DNA of 17,788 nt, from positions 1 through 17,788 of the forward strand of contig JBOGIF010000046.1 in NCBI GenBank assembly GCA_050742415.1, written 5' to 3'. Origin of the DNA: JBOGIF01 sp050742415. GTDB lineage: Bacteria; Actinomycetota; Acidimicrobiia; Acidimicrobiales; AC-14. A program made the translations under genes and the position numbers. The notes beneath the pieces are model-generated. The model saw only the letters and a program-made list of their open reading frames with translations, searched no databases and was not told the DNA's origin. Of this stretch, positions 1-6,578 are shown in pieces. How positions within the stretch are numbered: the first letter of the stretch is position 1; every line of letters starts with the position of its first letter.

Positions 1-495
1 GGCATCGTCGTGGGCCGCATCGGCGACCTGGTCATCGCCGACCATCTCGGCAAGGTGACGACCTTCTTTCTGGGGTACCGGTGCCCTCCCGTCGGCGTGC
101 CCACTGGGTCACCCTGCGCACCCACCGAGTTCGCCAGCCGGACGGCCGGCGCCATCGTCCACCAGACGGCCCTCTACGACCAGCTCTTGGCCGCCGTCCT
201 CCTGGCCCTGCTGTTGTGGCTGCGCCAACGGCCCCGCTACGAGGGCTTCCTGATCCTGGTTTTCGGTGCCGGTTACGCCACGGCCCGGATCTTCGAGGAC
301 TTCCTGCGCGACGACCTCCGCCACTTCGGGCTCACGGGGAGCCAGATGACGGCCATCGTCACCCTCTCCGTGTGCCTCTACGTGCTGGTCATCCGTCGCC
401 GTACACCGCGATGGGGCCACTGGGATTCCCCGACGCCGCCGGCGCCTAGCCTGGCCGTGCCCGACGAGACGGCCGGCCTCGACGGCGAACAGTGA
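1..495 (+). CDS. lgt: Prolipoprotein diacylglyceryl transferase, C-terminal part (cut by window edge)
   Basis: This membrane enzyme moves diacylglycerol from phosphatidylglycerol to the lipobox cysteine of prelipoproteins. Only the last ~164 residues are present and the frame is open through base 1, so the true start lies outside the window. The visible part begins with a GRIGD segment that corresponds to the Lgt signature (GRIGN in most bacteria). It continues with an HQTALYD segment matching the H-P/Q-T-x-LYE motif, a hydrophobic helix (LLAAVLLALLLWL), the ARIFEDFLR segment and GSQM near the last helix (AIVTLSVCLYVLVI). A short proline-rich cytoplasmic tail follows. The stop lies about 45 bases before the DUF3107 start, so the two may be cotranscribed. 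Family assignment is firm; completeness cannot be judged. Confidence 0.9.
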   Translation, partial: GIVVGRIGDLVIADHLGKVTTFFLGYRCPPVGVPTGSPCAPTEFASRTAGAIVHQTALYDQLLAAVLLALLLWLRQRPRYEGFLILVFGAGYATARIFEDFLRDDLRHFGLTGSQMTAIVTLSVCLYVLVIRRRTPRWGHWDSPTPPAPSLAVPDETAGLDGEQ

Positions 496-526
496 CGGAC
501 CGGCCACACAGGACAGGACCCACGAC

Positions 527-532
527 AAGGAG
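527..532 (+). promoter_or_regulatory. Ribosome binding site that fixes the DUF3107 start
   Basis: AAGGAG sits 7 bases before the GTG at 540. It supports that GTG over the in-frame ATG at 492, which overlaps the lgt stop and would add 16 residues unlike the family. Confidence 0.7.
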
Positions 533-539
533 CTGGCAG

Positions 540-776
540 GTGGAGGTTCGGATCGGCGTGACGCAGGTGCCGAAGGAGATCTCGGTCGACATGGGCGACG
601 ACGTCGACGGCGACAAGCTGGTCGACGAGATCAAGGACGCCATCGCCAACGAGTCACCCATGCTGTGGTTCACCGACCGGCGGGGTCGGCGGGTCGGCGT
701 CCCGAGCGCCAAGCTCGCCTATGTCGAGGTGGGAGCCACCGGCTCGGACCGTCGCGTCGGCTTCAGCGCCGTCTGA
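540..776 (+). CDS. DUF3107 family protein
   Basis: This is a 78-residue protein of the small actinobacterial DUF3107 family (related to mycobacterial TB9.4/Rv3208A), whose function is not known. It begins VEVRIGVTQVPKEISVD, has a central acidic helix (GDKLVDEIKDAI), then WFTDRRGRRVGVPSAKLAYVEVG and ends RRVGFSAV. The strand-turn 'D..GRRVxVPxAKLAYVE' and the final R-VGF are the parts I recognise. GTG at 540 is chosen because of the Shine-Dalgarno sequence just upstream and because the family starts at this point. The stop (TGA at 774-776) is followed in the same frame by the ArsA-type ATPase, whose likely CTG start is only 6 bases on, so the two are probably translationally coupled. Confidence 0.85.
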   Translation: MEVRIGVTQVPKEISVDMGDDVDGDKLVDEIKDAIANESPMLWFTDRRGRRVGVPSAKLAYVEVGATGSDRRVGFSAV

Positions 777-782
777 TCCGCC

Positions 783-1733
783 CTGAGCCGCAGCCTCCTC
801 GACCGCCGGCTCCTCTTCGTCACCGGCAAGGGTGGCGTCGGCAAGAGCACCGTCGCCGCCGCTCTAGCCAGCCTGGCCGCCTCGACTGGGCGGCGTACCC
901 TGGTCTGCGAGGTGGACGACCGGGGTGACCTGGCCGACTTCTTCGAGGCGGCCAGGCCGGGCTTCCGTCCCAAAGAGGTTCAGCCCGGCGTCTGGGCGAT
1001 GGTCATGCAGACGGAGGAGTCACTGCAGGAGTACCTGCAGCTCCAGCTGCACCTCCCGGCCCTCGGCCGCCTCGGCCCCTTGGCGCGCATGCTCGACTTC
1101 GTGGCCACCGCCGCGCCCGGTGTGCGCGAGATCCTCACCGTCGGGAAGCTGGCGTGGGAAGTGCGCGAGGCCCACTACGACCTGGTCATCGTCGACGCGC
1201 CGTCGAGCGGCCACGTGGTCGGGCTCCTCACCGCGCCCAAGGCCATCAACGAATTAGTGAAGGTGGGGGTCGTCCGCCAGCAGTCGGGATGGGTGGCGGA
1301 GCTGCTCGCCGACCCGTCGATCACCGGGCTGGTGGCGGTCACCACGCCCGAGGAGATGCCGGTGAGCGAGACGATCGAGCTGCTGGCCCGGGTGAGGACT
1401 GAGACCGAGGTGGACGTGGCCGCCGTCGTTGTCAACCAGGTGTTGCCCGAGCTGTTCAGCCGATCTGACGAAGACGTCTTCGAACAGCTCCGCGACGAGC
1501 CGTCGGCGGGCGTCCTGGTATCGGCCGTGGGCCCTTCGGTGGCGACGGTGCTGGAAGGGGCCAGGCTGGCGGTGAGCCTGAGGCGGATGCGCGCCGCCCA
1601 CCTCGACCACCTGCGCGCCGCCGTCGGGCCGGAGATGGCGATGCTCTACGTGCCGTACCTCTTCGTCCGCAGCCACGGCCGTCGGACCACCGCCCAGGTG
1701 GCCGACGCGCTGATGGCGGAGATGGGGGAGTGA
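783..1733 (+). CDS. ArsA/Get3-like ATPase, first subunit (Rv3679-like), probable CTG start
   Basis: This is a SIMIBI-class P-loop ATPase of the ArsA/Get3 superfamily, predicted cytosolic and 316 residues long. With CTG 783 as residue 1, the deviant Walker A GKGGVGKST lies at residues 15-23, including the signature lysine K16. An acidic VCEVDDRGD stretch follows at about 44-52, and the switch II-type DAPSSGH is at 138-144 (DTAPTGH in Get3). No ATG, GTG or TTG exists in frame between the DUF3107 stop at 774 and the P-loop. The first canonical start is GTG 912, which would delete the nucleotide site. CTG 783 gives an N-terminus of typical length (LSRSLLDRRLLFVTGKGG). The gene overlaps the next ATPase by 4 bases (GTGA). 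The adjacent pair matches mycobacterial Rv3679-Rv3680, which form a Get3-like complex. The client is unknown. Confidence 0.85.
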   Translation: MSRSLLDRRLLFVTGKGGVGKSTVAAALASLAASTGRRTLVCEVDDRGDLADFFEAARPGFRPKEVQPGVWAMVMQTEESLQEYLQLQLHLPALGRLGPLARMLDFVATAAPGVREILTVGKLAWEVREAHYDLVIVDAPSSGHVVGLLTAPKAINELVKVGVVRQQSGWVAELLADPSITGLVAVTTPEEMPVSETIELLARVRTETEVDVAAVVVNQVLPELFSRSDEDVFEQLRDEPSAGVLVSAVGPSVATVLEGARLAVSLRRMRAAHLDHLRAAVGPEMAMLYVPYLFVRSHGRRTTAQVADALMAEMGE

Positions 1734-2932
1734 CCAGCTCGGCTACCGGCATCGAGCACCTGCTGGCGGCCAAGGAGATCGTCGTGTGCTGCGGCCCGGG
1801 GGGAGTCGGCAAGACGACCGTGGCCGCCGCCGCCGCAGCCATGGCCGCCGCGTCCCTCGGCGGCAAGGTCCTCGTGTTGACGGTCGACCCGGCCCGCCGG
1901 CTGGCCGACGCCCTGGGCCTGGCTGCCCTTGGCAACGCCGAGAAACCCGTACCGTCATCGGCCTTCGCCGAGGCGGGAGTGGAGCCGCGGGGGGAGCTGT
2001 GGGCCGCCATGCTCGACACCCGCCAGTCGTGGGACGAGCTCGTTCGGCGCCACGCGCCCGACAAGGCGACCGCTCAGCGCATCCTCGACAACCCGCTGTA
2101 CCAGAACGTGGCCGGCCGCTTCGTGCAGAGCCACGACTACATCGCCATGGAGCGGCTGTACGAGGTCCACCGCTCCGGGGCTTACGACCTGATCGTCGTG
2201 GACACGCCGCCGTCGCGTCACGCCATCGACCTGCTCGAAGCGCCGGGCCGCATGGCCGACTTCTTCTCCAGCCGCCTGCTGCGGTGGCTCACCATGCCCG
2301 GCCGCTCGCGCATCGTGAACCTGGCCAGCCGGCCGTTCACGCAGGTGGCCGACCGGGTGCTGGGGGCTCAGTTCCTGGGCGACATCACCGAGTTCTTCCT
2401 GCTCTTCCAGAGCATGTACGACGGCTTCGTGGAGCGCTCCCGTGCCGTCGAGCGCCTCCTGCGCGACCGGCGGACGACGTTCGTGGTCGTCACCACCCTT
2501 GACACCGCGCCCGCCCGCGAGGCCGAGTTCCTCCTCGGCGCTCTGGCCGAGCGCCAGCTCCATCCCGGCGCGCTGGTTCTCAACCGGGCCCTGCCCTCCT
2601 ACTTCCTCGACCCCGACGCCACCCGTGCAGCGGAGCGGATCCGGGCCGACCCCGCGGCAGCGGCGTCAGCACTCGACGACGACGACAGCGCCAGCGCGGC
2701 GGCGACGGCCCGGGTGCTGGCCGAGGTGGCGGAGAGCTTCCTCAACTTCAGAGTGGTGGCCAGCCGCCAGGCCGAGCAGCGGTTCGAGCTGGGCCGGCTC
2801 CCCGAGGCGGTGGTCACAGTGCCATTCCTGGAGCGCGACGTCGTCGACCTCACCTCGCTCCTGGCCCTCGGGCGCCGCTTGTGGGCCGGTCCCGACGCCG
2901 ACGCCGACGAGGCACCGCCGGCACAGTCGTAG
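1730..2932 (+). CDS. ArsA/Get3-like ATPase, second subunit (Rv3680-like)
   Basis: This 400-residue partner ATPase starts at a GTG that overlaps the stop of the preceding gene, implying coupled translation and a stoichiometric complex. The P-loop is at residues 22-30, GPGGVGKTT. The position that holds the intermolecular signature lysine in deviant Walker A ATPases is proline here (P23), whereas the first subunit keeps K16. LTVDPARRLADALG (about 48-61) resembles the A-loop/switch I region of ArsA, and DTPPSRHAIDLL begins at D158 at the switch II position. A long helical middle (about 180-240) could be the client-binding part, but I see no clear hydrophobic groove signature. Length fits the second subunit of actinobacterial pairs. 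ArsA-type arsenite transport is unlikely, because no arsB, arsR or metal-binding cysteine cluster is present. Confidence 0.88.
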   Translation: MTSSATGIEHLLAAKEIVVCCGPGGVGKTTVAAAAAAMAAASLGGKVLVLTVDPARRLADALGLAALGNAEKPVPSSAFAEAGVEPRGELWAAMLDTRQSWDELVRRHAPDKATAQRILDNPLYQNVAGRFVQSHDYIAMERLYEVHRSGAYDLIVVDTPPSRHAIDLLEAPGRMADFFSSRLLRWLTMPGRSRIVNLASRPFTQVADRVLGAQFLGDITEFFLLFQSMYDGFVERSRAVERLLRDRRTTFVVVTTLDTAPAREAEFLLGALAERQLHPGALVLNRALPSYFLDPDATRAAERIRADPAAAASALDDDDSASAAATARVLAEVAESFLNFRVVASRQAEQRFELGRLPEAVVTVPFLERDVVDLTSLLALGRRLWAGPDADADEAPPAQS

Positions 2933-2941
2933 CCTCGGCAC

Positions 2942-4417
2942 GTGGCGACCCTTCCCGAGCTCGCCCGCCTTGCCGGCCTCGAGGGTTCGGAGCTGGGCCA
3001 CGTCCAGAGGCTCGTGGCGTCGTGGAGCCTGCTCTCGGACCTGTGCTTCGCCGACCTCCTGCTGTTCGCCCCGGTCGGTAGCGGTGCCGGCGACCGCTTC
3101 GTGATCCTCGGCCAGATCCGCCCGACGACGAGCCAGACCCTCTACCGCGAGGACCAGATCGGCGAGGTGGTGAGCGCCGAGGAACGGCCGCTCGTCGCCC
3201 GGTCGTGGGCCCTGGGCCAGATCATCGACGGTGAGGCCAGCGCCCGGGGCCAGGGCGAGGTCGCCAGCGTCCAGTGCATCCCGGTGCGCTGGAAGGACGA
3301 GATGGTGGCCGTCCTGACCCGGGAGTCCGCACCCTCAGTCGGCCGGCGCCGGGGCGAGCTGGAGGGCGTATACCTGGAGATCTTCGACCGCTTCGCCCGG
3401 ATGATCACCACCGGCGAGTTCCCCTTCGGGGCCGAGGAGACCGAGCCCAACGAGGCTCCGCGCGTGGGCGACGGGGTGGCCCGCCTTGACGCCGCTGGCC
3501 GGGTCGAGTTCGTGTCCCCCAACTTCGTCTCGGCCCTGCACCGGATGGGCATCCACGGCAACCCCGCTGGCGCCCGGCTGGGGGAGCTCGGCTTCGACGA
3601 AGCCCCGGTGCGCGCCGCCTACGCCATCGGGCTGCCGATCAGCGAGGAGGTGGAGCGGCGTGAGGTGGTCGTGCTGGTTCGCTGCATCCCGTTCCTCGAT
3701 CACGGTCGGGTGACCGGAGCGGTGGTCCTTACCCGAGACGTGTCCGACCTACGACGCCGCGACCGCCTGCTCATCTCCAAGGACGCCACCATCCGCGAGA
3801 TCCACCACCGGGTGAAGAACAACCTCCAGACGATCTCGTCGCTGTTACGGCTCCACGGCCGCCGCCTCGCGTCGCCCGAGGCACGCGACGCCCTCGAGGA
3901 GGCGGTACGGCGGATCCGCTCGATCGCACTCGTGCACGACACGCTTTCCACCGGCTCGGGCCAGGAGGTGGACTTCGGCCAGATCGTGCGGCCCCTCGTG
4001 CGGATGGTCGAGGAAGGACTGTTGTCGGAGGAGCGGCCGGTGCGCCTGGTGGTGGAAGGAGACGCTGGCGAGCTGCGGGCGGAGGTGGCGACACCGCTCG
4101 CCGTAGTGCTCACCGAGCTACTGCAGAACGCCGTGCAGCACGGTTTTCCGGCCGATGGCGACATCCACCGCGACGGCCGGGAGGAGGGCCGAGTGGTCGT
4201 GAGCCTGGACAACGACGGAGCCGAGCTGGTGGTGCAGGTGCGCGACGACGGCGTGGGGCTGCCGGAGGGGTTTGCCATGGACGACTCGTCCCTCGGGCTG
4301 ACCATCGTGCGCACGCTCGTGACCACCGACCTGGGCGGCACCATCTCGATGGCGAGCGACGGCGGGACCGTGATCGAGCTACGCCTACCCGTGGGCGCGG
4401 GACGCGAGCTCGAGTAG
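2942..4417 (+). CDS. PdtaS-like sensor histidine kinase (GAF-like, PAS-like, HisKA_2, HATPase_c)
   Basis: This is a soluble 491-residue histidine kinase starting at GTG, 9 bases after the ATPase stop. The first ~150 residues resemble the N-terminal GAF-like domain of PdtaS, and residues ~175-270 are PAS-like, ending GAVVLTRDVSDLRRRDRLL. The HisKA_2 box EIHHRVKNNLQTISSLLRLHGRR begins at residue 286; the phosphoacceptor should be one of H288/H289, more likely H289 next to the arginine. The ATPase part has an N box (ELLQNAVQHGF), a G1 box (VRDDGVGLPEGF) and a G2-like SLGLTIVRTLV. I see no membrane segment. In mycobacteria PdtaS signals to PdtaR, an ANTAR RNA-binding antiterminator; no such regulator is in this window. 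Its convergent neighbour is WhiB1-like, as with pdtaS and whiB1 in mycobacteria. Confidence 0.88.
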   Translation: MATLPELARLAGLEGSELGHVQRLVASWSLLSDLCFADLLLFAPVGSGAGDRFVILGQIRPTTSQTLYREDQIGEVVSAEERPLVARSWALGQIIDGEASARGQGEVASVQCIPVRWKDEMVAVLTRESAPSVGRRRGELEGVYLEIFDRFARMITTGEFPFGAEETEPNEAPRVGDGVARLDAAGRVEFVSPNFVSALHRMGIHGNPAGARLGELGFDEAPVRAAYAIGLPISEEVERREVVVLVRCIPFLDHGRVTGAVVLTRDVSDLRRRDRLLISKDATIREIHHRVKNNLQTISSLLRLHGRRLASPEARDALEEAVRRIRSIALVHDTLSTGSGQEVDFGQIVRPLVRMVEEGLLSEERPVRLVVEGDAGELRAEVATPLAVVLTELLQNAVQHGFPADGDIHRDGREEGRVVVSLDNDGAELVVQVRDDGVGLPEGFAMDDSSLGLTIVRTLVTTDLGGTISMASDGGTVIELRLPVGAGRELE

Positions 4418-4442
4418 CGCTACCGCAAGGGAGCGGTTGCTA
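4415..4442. terminator. Candidate bidirectional terminator between the kinase and whiB
   Basis: GCTACCGC (4419-4426) and GCGGTTGC (4433-4440) pair with one mismatch around the loop AAGGGA. An alternative fold pairs TAGC (4415-4418) with GCTA (4439-4442) outside CCGC/GCGG. The hairpin fills the whole gap between the two convergent stop codons. There is no strong T run on either side, so termination is inferred from position. Confidence 0.45.
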
Positions 4443-4730
4443 AGAGGCGCGGCGGCGTCGGGCCAGCCAGGCCTTGCGGAGCTTGCGGCGCTCCTCTTCG
4501 GAGGTAGCGCCCCAGACGCCGGCCTCCTGGTTGGTGGCCAGCGCGAACTCCAGACATTCGACCTTGGCCTCACACTGCTCGCAGACGATCTTGGCGGCGT
4601 CGATCTGGTCGACAGCCATCCCCGTGGTACCGACCGGGAAGAACAGATCAGGATCGGTGTCGCGACAGGCCGCGCGCCGCCGCCAGTCGGCGACATCCCA
4701 ATCGTAGGACCGGTTCCATGTGAGGGACAC
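4440..4730 (-). CDS. whiB1: WhiB family iron-sulfur transcription regulator (WhiB1-like)
   Basis: WhiB proteins bind a [4Fe-4S] cluster sensitive to NO and O2 and usually act with the primary sigma factor. This one is 96 residues. The four cluster cysteines are the single C in RRAACRD, the pair in VCEQCEAKVECLEF (C-x2-C-x5-C), and no others. The turn motif GVWGATSEEERRKLRK and a basic C-terminus (RKAWLARRRR) follow. ACRDTDPDLFFPVG and the GVWG region are closest to mycobacterial WhiB1, and the neighbouring PdtaS-like kinase agrees. I chose the GTG at 4728-4730 because a strong GAGGAGGAG lies 7 bases before it. An ATG at 4778 is in frame but would put the palindrome and the Shine-Dalgarno sequence inside the coding region. 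The paralogue assignment (WhiB1 rather than another WhiB) is less sure than the family. Confidence 0.9.
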   Translation of the reverse strand: MSLTWNRSYDWDVADWRRRAACRDTDPDLFFPVGTTGMAVDQIDAAKIVCEQCEAKVECLEFALATNQEAGVWGATSEEERRKLRKAWLARRRRAS

Positions 4731-4737
4731 GGACAAT

Positions 4738-4746
4738 CTCCTCCTC
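4738..4746 (-). promoter_or_regulatory. Strong ribosome binding site of whiB
   Basis: GAGGAGGAG on the minus strand is followed by 7 bases and the GTG start at 4730. It is one of the strongest Shine-Dalgarno sequences in the window and decides the start of whiB. Confidence 0.75.
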
Positions 4747-4760
4747 GTGAAACGTTTCAC
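4747..4760. promoter_or_regulatory. CRP-like palindromic operator upstream of whiB
   Basis: GTGAAACGTTTCAC is a perfect 14-bp palindrome. Read as GTGA-N6-TCAC with its flanks it matches 9 of the 10 specified bases of the CRP/FNR-type consensus TGTGA-N6-TCACA. The central AAACGTTT also resembles LacI-family operators. It ends 16 bases before the whiB start, directly before the Shine-Dalgarno sequence. Mycobacterial whiB1 is controlled by the cAMP receptor protein Rv3676, which favours the CRP reading. Confidence 0.55.
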
Positions 4761-4810
4761 AAACGCCGCCGTAGACAAAGGGGGGGTGAGGACGACGGAG
4801 GTTCGCAGGA

Positions 4811-4839
4811 ATGGTATCCCGCAATAGGACGCCCGACAA
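4811..4839 (-). promoter_or_regulatory. Candidate sigma-70 type promoter for whiB
   Basis: On the minus strand TTGTCG (4839-4834, 4 of 6 to TTGACA) and TACCAT (4816-4811, 4 of 6 to TATAAT) are separated by 17 bases. Initiation would fall near 4804 and leave a leader of roughly 75 bases containing the palindrome. The match is modest. Confidence 0.3.
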
Positions 4840-4863
4840 GGGCCTTCTTACGTGAAGGTGAAG

Positions 4864-5817
4864 TTACGAAGTCCCCGGAGCCGCCAGCAGTCGGATCTGG
4901 TCGGGCTGGTGGGTGAAGGTGAGCTCGGTCGCCTCGCCGAGGTAGTCGCCGTCGACCTGGTAGCTGAATGGATGGTGGCCCACGACCGTCAGTGACTTCA
5001 GGTCGCAGTGGTAGTCGACGTCGGCGCGGCTGCGCAGGCTCAAGCCGTCGCGCAGGGCCGAGGCGAACAGCGAGGTCAACGCGCCCATGCCGACGCTGCG
5101 CACCGTGAACGAGGCCAGGCCCCGGACCCCGTCGGCCTCGGGTGCCAGGTTGAGAGGACGGCGCCCGAAGTAGGTGTAGGGGTTGGAGTTGAGGCACACC
5201 GCGTAGTACCCGTCGTCCACCGAGCTGCCGTCGGGGAAGTGCGTGGCGAAATGCGGGTTGGCCCGGTCGAAATGCCGTAGCCACGTCGCGAAGGTGGCAT
5301 ACACGAACACCGCCTGGCCCACCTTGCGCTTGAGGGAGGCACGGCGCTCCACCTGGGCCACGACTTGGGCGTCGAAGCCCATTCCCACATGGAACAGGAA
5401 GTGGCGATCGGCGACCACACCGGCCGAAGTCGTCGCCGATACGCACCCGAGTGACAGGGGACGGGTCGCTCCGGCCGTCAGCGCCGCCGCCACCTCGGGG
5501 CCGGCCCGGCGCAGGCTCTTGGAGAAGCCAGCCGTTCGGGCGAAGACGTTGGTGGACCCGCCGGGAAGGGGGGCCAGGATGACATCGGTACCCGCCAGGC
5601 CGTTGGCGGCCTCGTTGACGGTCCCGTCCCCGCCCAGGACCACCACCGCCGCGAAATCGTCCGCCGCCCCCTTTCCGGCCAGCTCGGCGGCGTGGCCCCG
5701 GGCCTTCGTCTCCACGATGGTCGTGTCGTGGCTCTCCTGGATCACCGCTGTGGTCCGGCGGCGCGACCGGGGTGAGACCGACGAAGCGGACGGGTTCACG
5801 ATCAGGAGCACCCTCAT
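4864..5817 (-). CDS. Diacylglycerol kinase family lipid kinase
   Basis: This is a 317-residue member of the DAGK_cat/YegS/LCB5 family, which uses ATP to phosphorylate a lipid hydroxyl. It starts RVLLIVNPSAS, the first strand of the fold. The nucleotide-site loop GGDGTVNEAANGL is at residues 62-74 and LPGGSTNVFAR at 84-94, both typical. The middle segment HVGMGFDAQVV corresponds to the conserved G-x-G-x-D-A motif, and SYQVDGDYLG near the end is the usual C-terminal D-G-E/D motif. There is no signal peptide or membrane helix, so peripheral attachment is expected. Its ATG overlaps the stop of the SigF-like gene (ATGA), so the kinase is probably coupled to the sigma operon. The lipid substrate (diacylglycerol, mannolipid precursor or other) cannot be told from sequence. 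Confidence 0.88.
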   Translation of the reverse strand: MRVLLIVNPSASSVSPRSRRRTTAVIQESHDTTIVETKARGHAAELAGKGAADDFAAVVVLGGDGTVNEAANGLAGTDVILAPLPGGSTNVFARTAGFSKSLRRAGPEVAAALTAGATRPLSLGCVSATTSAGVVADRHFLFHVGMGFDAQVVAQVERRASLKRKVGQAVFVYATFATWLRHFDRANPHFATHFPDGSSVDDGYYAVCLNSNPYTYFGRRPLNLAPEADGVRGLASFTVRSVGMGALTSLFASALRDGLSLRSRADVDYHCDLKSLTVVGHHPFSYQVDGDYLGEATELTFTHQPDQIRLLAAPGTS

Positions 5818-6572
5818 GGCAAGCCTTTCTCCTCTGCGGTGGCCCGGAGTTGGGCCAGGCTGCGGGCCAGCAACCGCGAGACGTGCATCTGGCTGATCCC
5901 GAGCCGGCTGGCGATCTCGGACTGGGTGAGGCCCTCGAAGAACCGAAGGTGCAGGATCATCTGCTCCCGCTGCGGGAAACGGGCGAGGAGGGGCGACAGG
6001 ATCGCCCGGTTCTCGCTGTCGGCCAGGCGGGGGTCGTCCTCGCCGAGCTGGCCCGACATGCCACCGTCACCCTCCTCGCCGGTCGGGGCGTCGATCGACG
6101 TGAACCGGTAGGCGTGGCCAGCCTCGATGGCTTCGAGGACGTCTTCTTCGGAAACCCCCGCAGCCAGGGCGATCTCCGCCACCGTGGGCGAACGGCCCCG
6201 TTCCTGGGACAGCTCGCTCACCACCGTGCCAAGGCGCAGGTGCAGCTCCTGGACCCGCCGCGGCACCCTCACCGCCCACCCCTTGTCGCGGAAGTGGCGC
6301 TTCAGCTCACCGACGATGGTGGGGGTGGCGTAGGTCGAGAACTCGAGACCGCGCTCCGGGTCGAAGCGGTCGACCGCCTTCAGTAGCCCGAGTGAGGCCA
6401 CCTGGACCAGGTCGTCGAGCGGCTCGCCCCGGTTGGCGAAGCGCCGGGCCAGGTACTCGGCCAGCCCGATGTGGGCGGTGATCAGCTCGTCGCGCAGAGA
6501 CCGGTCGCGGGTGCGGGCGTAATCCTCGAATTTGTGGCGGAGTACCTCACGCTCACTGCTGTCGAAGGCCAT
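5814..6572 (-). CDS. sigF: SigF/SigB-type alternative sigma factor
   Basis: This is a 252-residue sigma-70 factor of the SigB/SigF/SigG group. Region 2 spans about residues 30-100 and contains DDLVQVASLGLLKAVDRFDPERGLEFSTYATPTIVGELKR, with core-binding and -10-recognition parts. Region 3 is about 104-160 (RVPRRVQEL...SPTVAEIALAAGVSEEDVLEAIEA). Region 4, about 200-245, carries the helix-turn-helix LTQSEIASRLGISQMHVSRLL for -35 recognition. There is no region 1.1, as expected for this group. It starts at ATG 6 bases after the stop of an anti-sigma factor gene, the usX/rsbW-sigF order known from mycobacteria, and overlaps the downstream lipid kinase. The family's usual stress or developmental role is plausible. 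I saw no convincing GTTT...GGGTA-type autoregulatory promoter upstream of the pair. Confidence 0.9.
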   Translation of the reverse strand: MAFDSSEREVLRHKFEDYARTRDRSLRDELITAHIGLAEYLARRFANRGEPLDDLVQVASLGLLKAVDRFDPERGLEFSTYATPTIVGELKRHFRDKGWAVRVPRRVQELHLRLGTVVSELSQERGRSPTVAEIALAAGVSEEDVLEAIEAGHAYRFTSIDAPTGEEGDGGMSGQLGEDDPRLADSENRAILSPLLARFPQREQMILHLRFFEGLTQSEIASRLGISQMHVSRLLARSLAQLRATAEEKGLP

Positions 6573-6578
6573 CGCCGC

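Noticed and set aside
912..1733. GTG 912 as start of the first ArsA-type ATPase
   Set aside because: It removes the whole P-loop, which is encoded in the same frame just upstream.
783..2932. Arsenic resistance (arsA) function for the ATPase pair
   Set aside because: No arsenite pump, arsR or arsD is nearby and the metal-binding cysteines of ArsA are not seen; the pair fits the Get3-like actinobacterial group better.
4731..4778. ATG 4778 as the whiB start
   Set aside because: It would translate through the palindrome and the strong Shine-Dalgarno sequence; GTG 4730 has ideal spacing and the family length.
4843..4858. Small hairpin CCTTC-N6-GAAGG after the lipid kinase gene
   Set aside because: The stem is five pairs with no T run; too weak to call a terminator.
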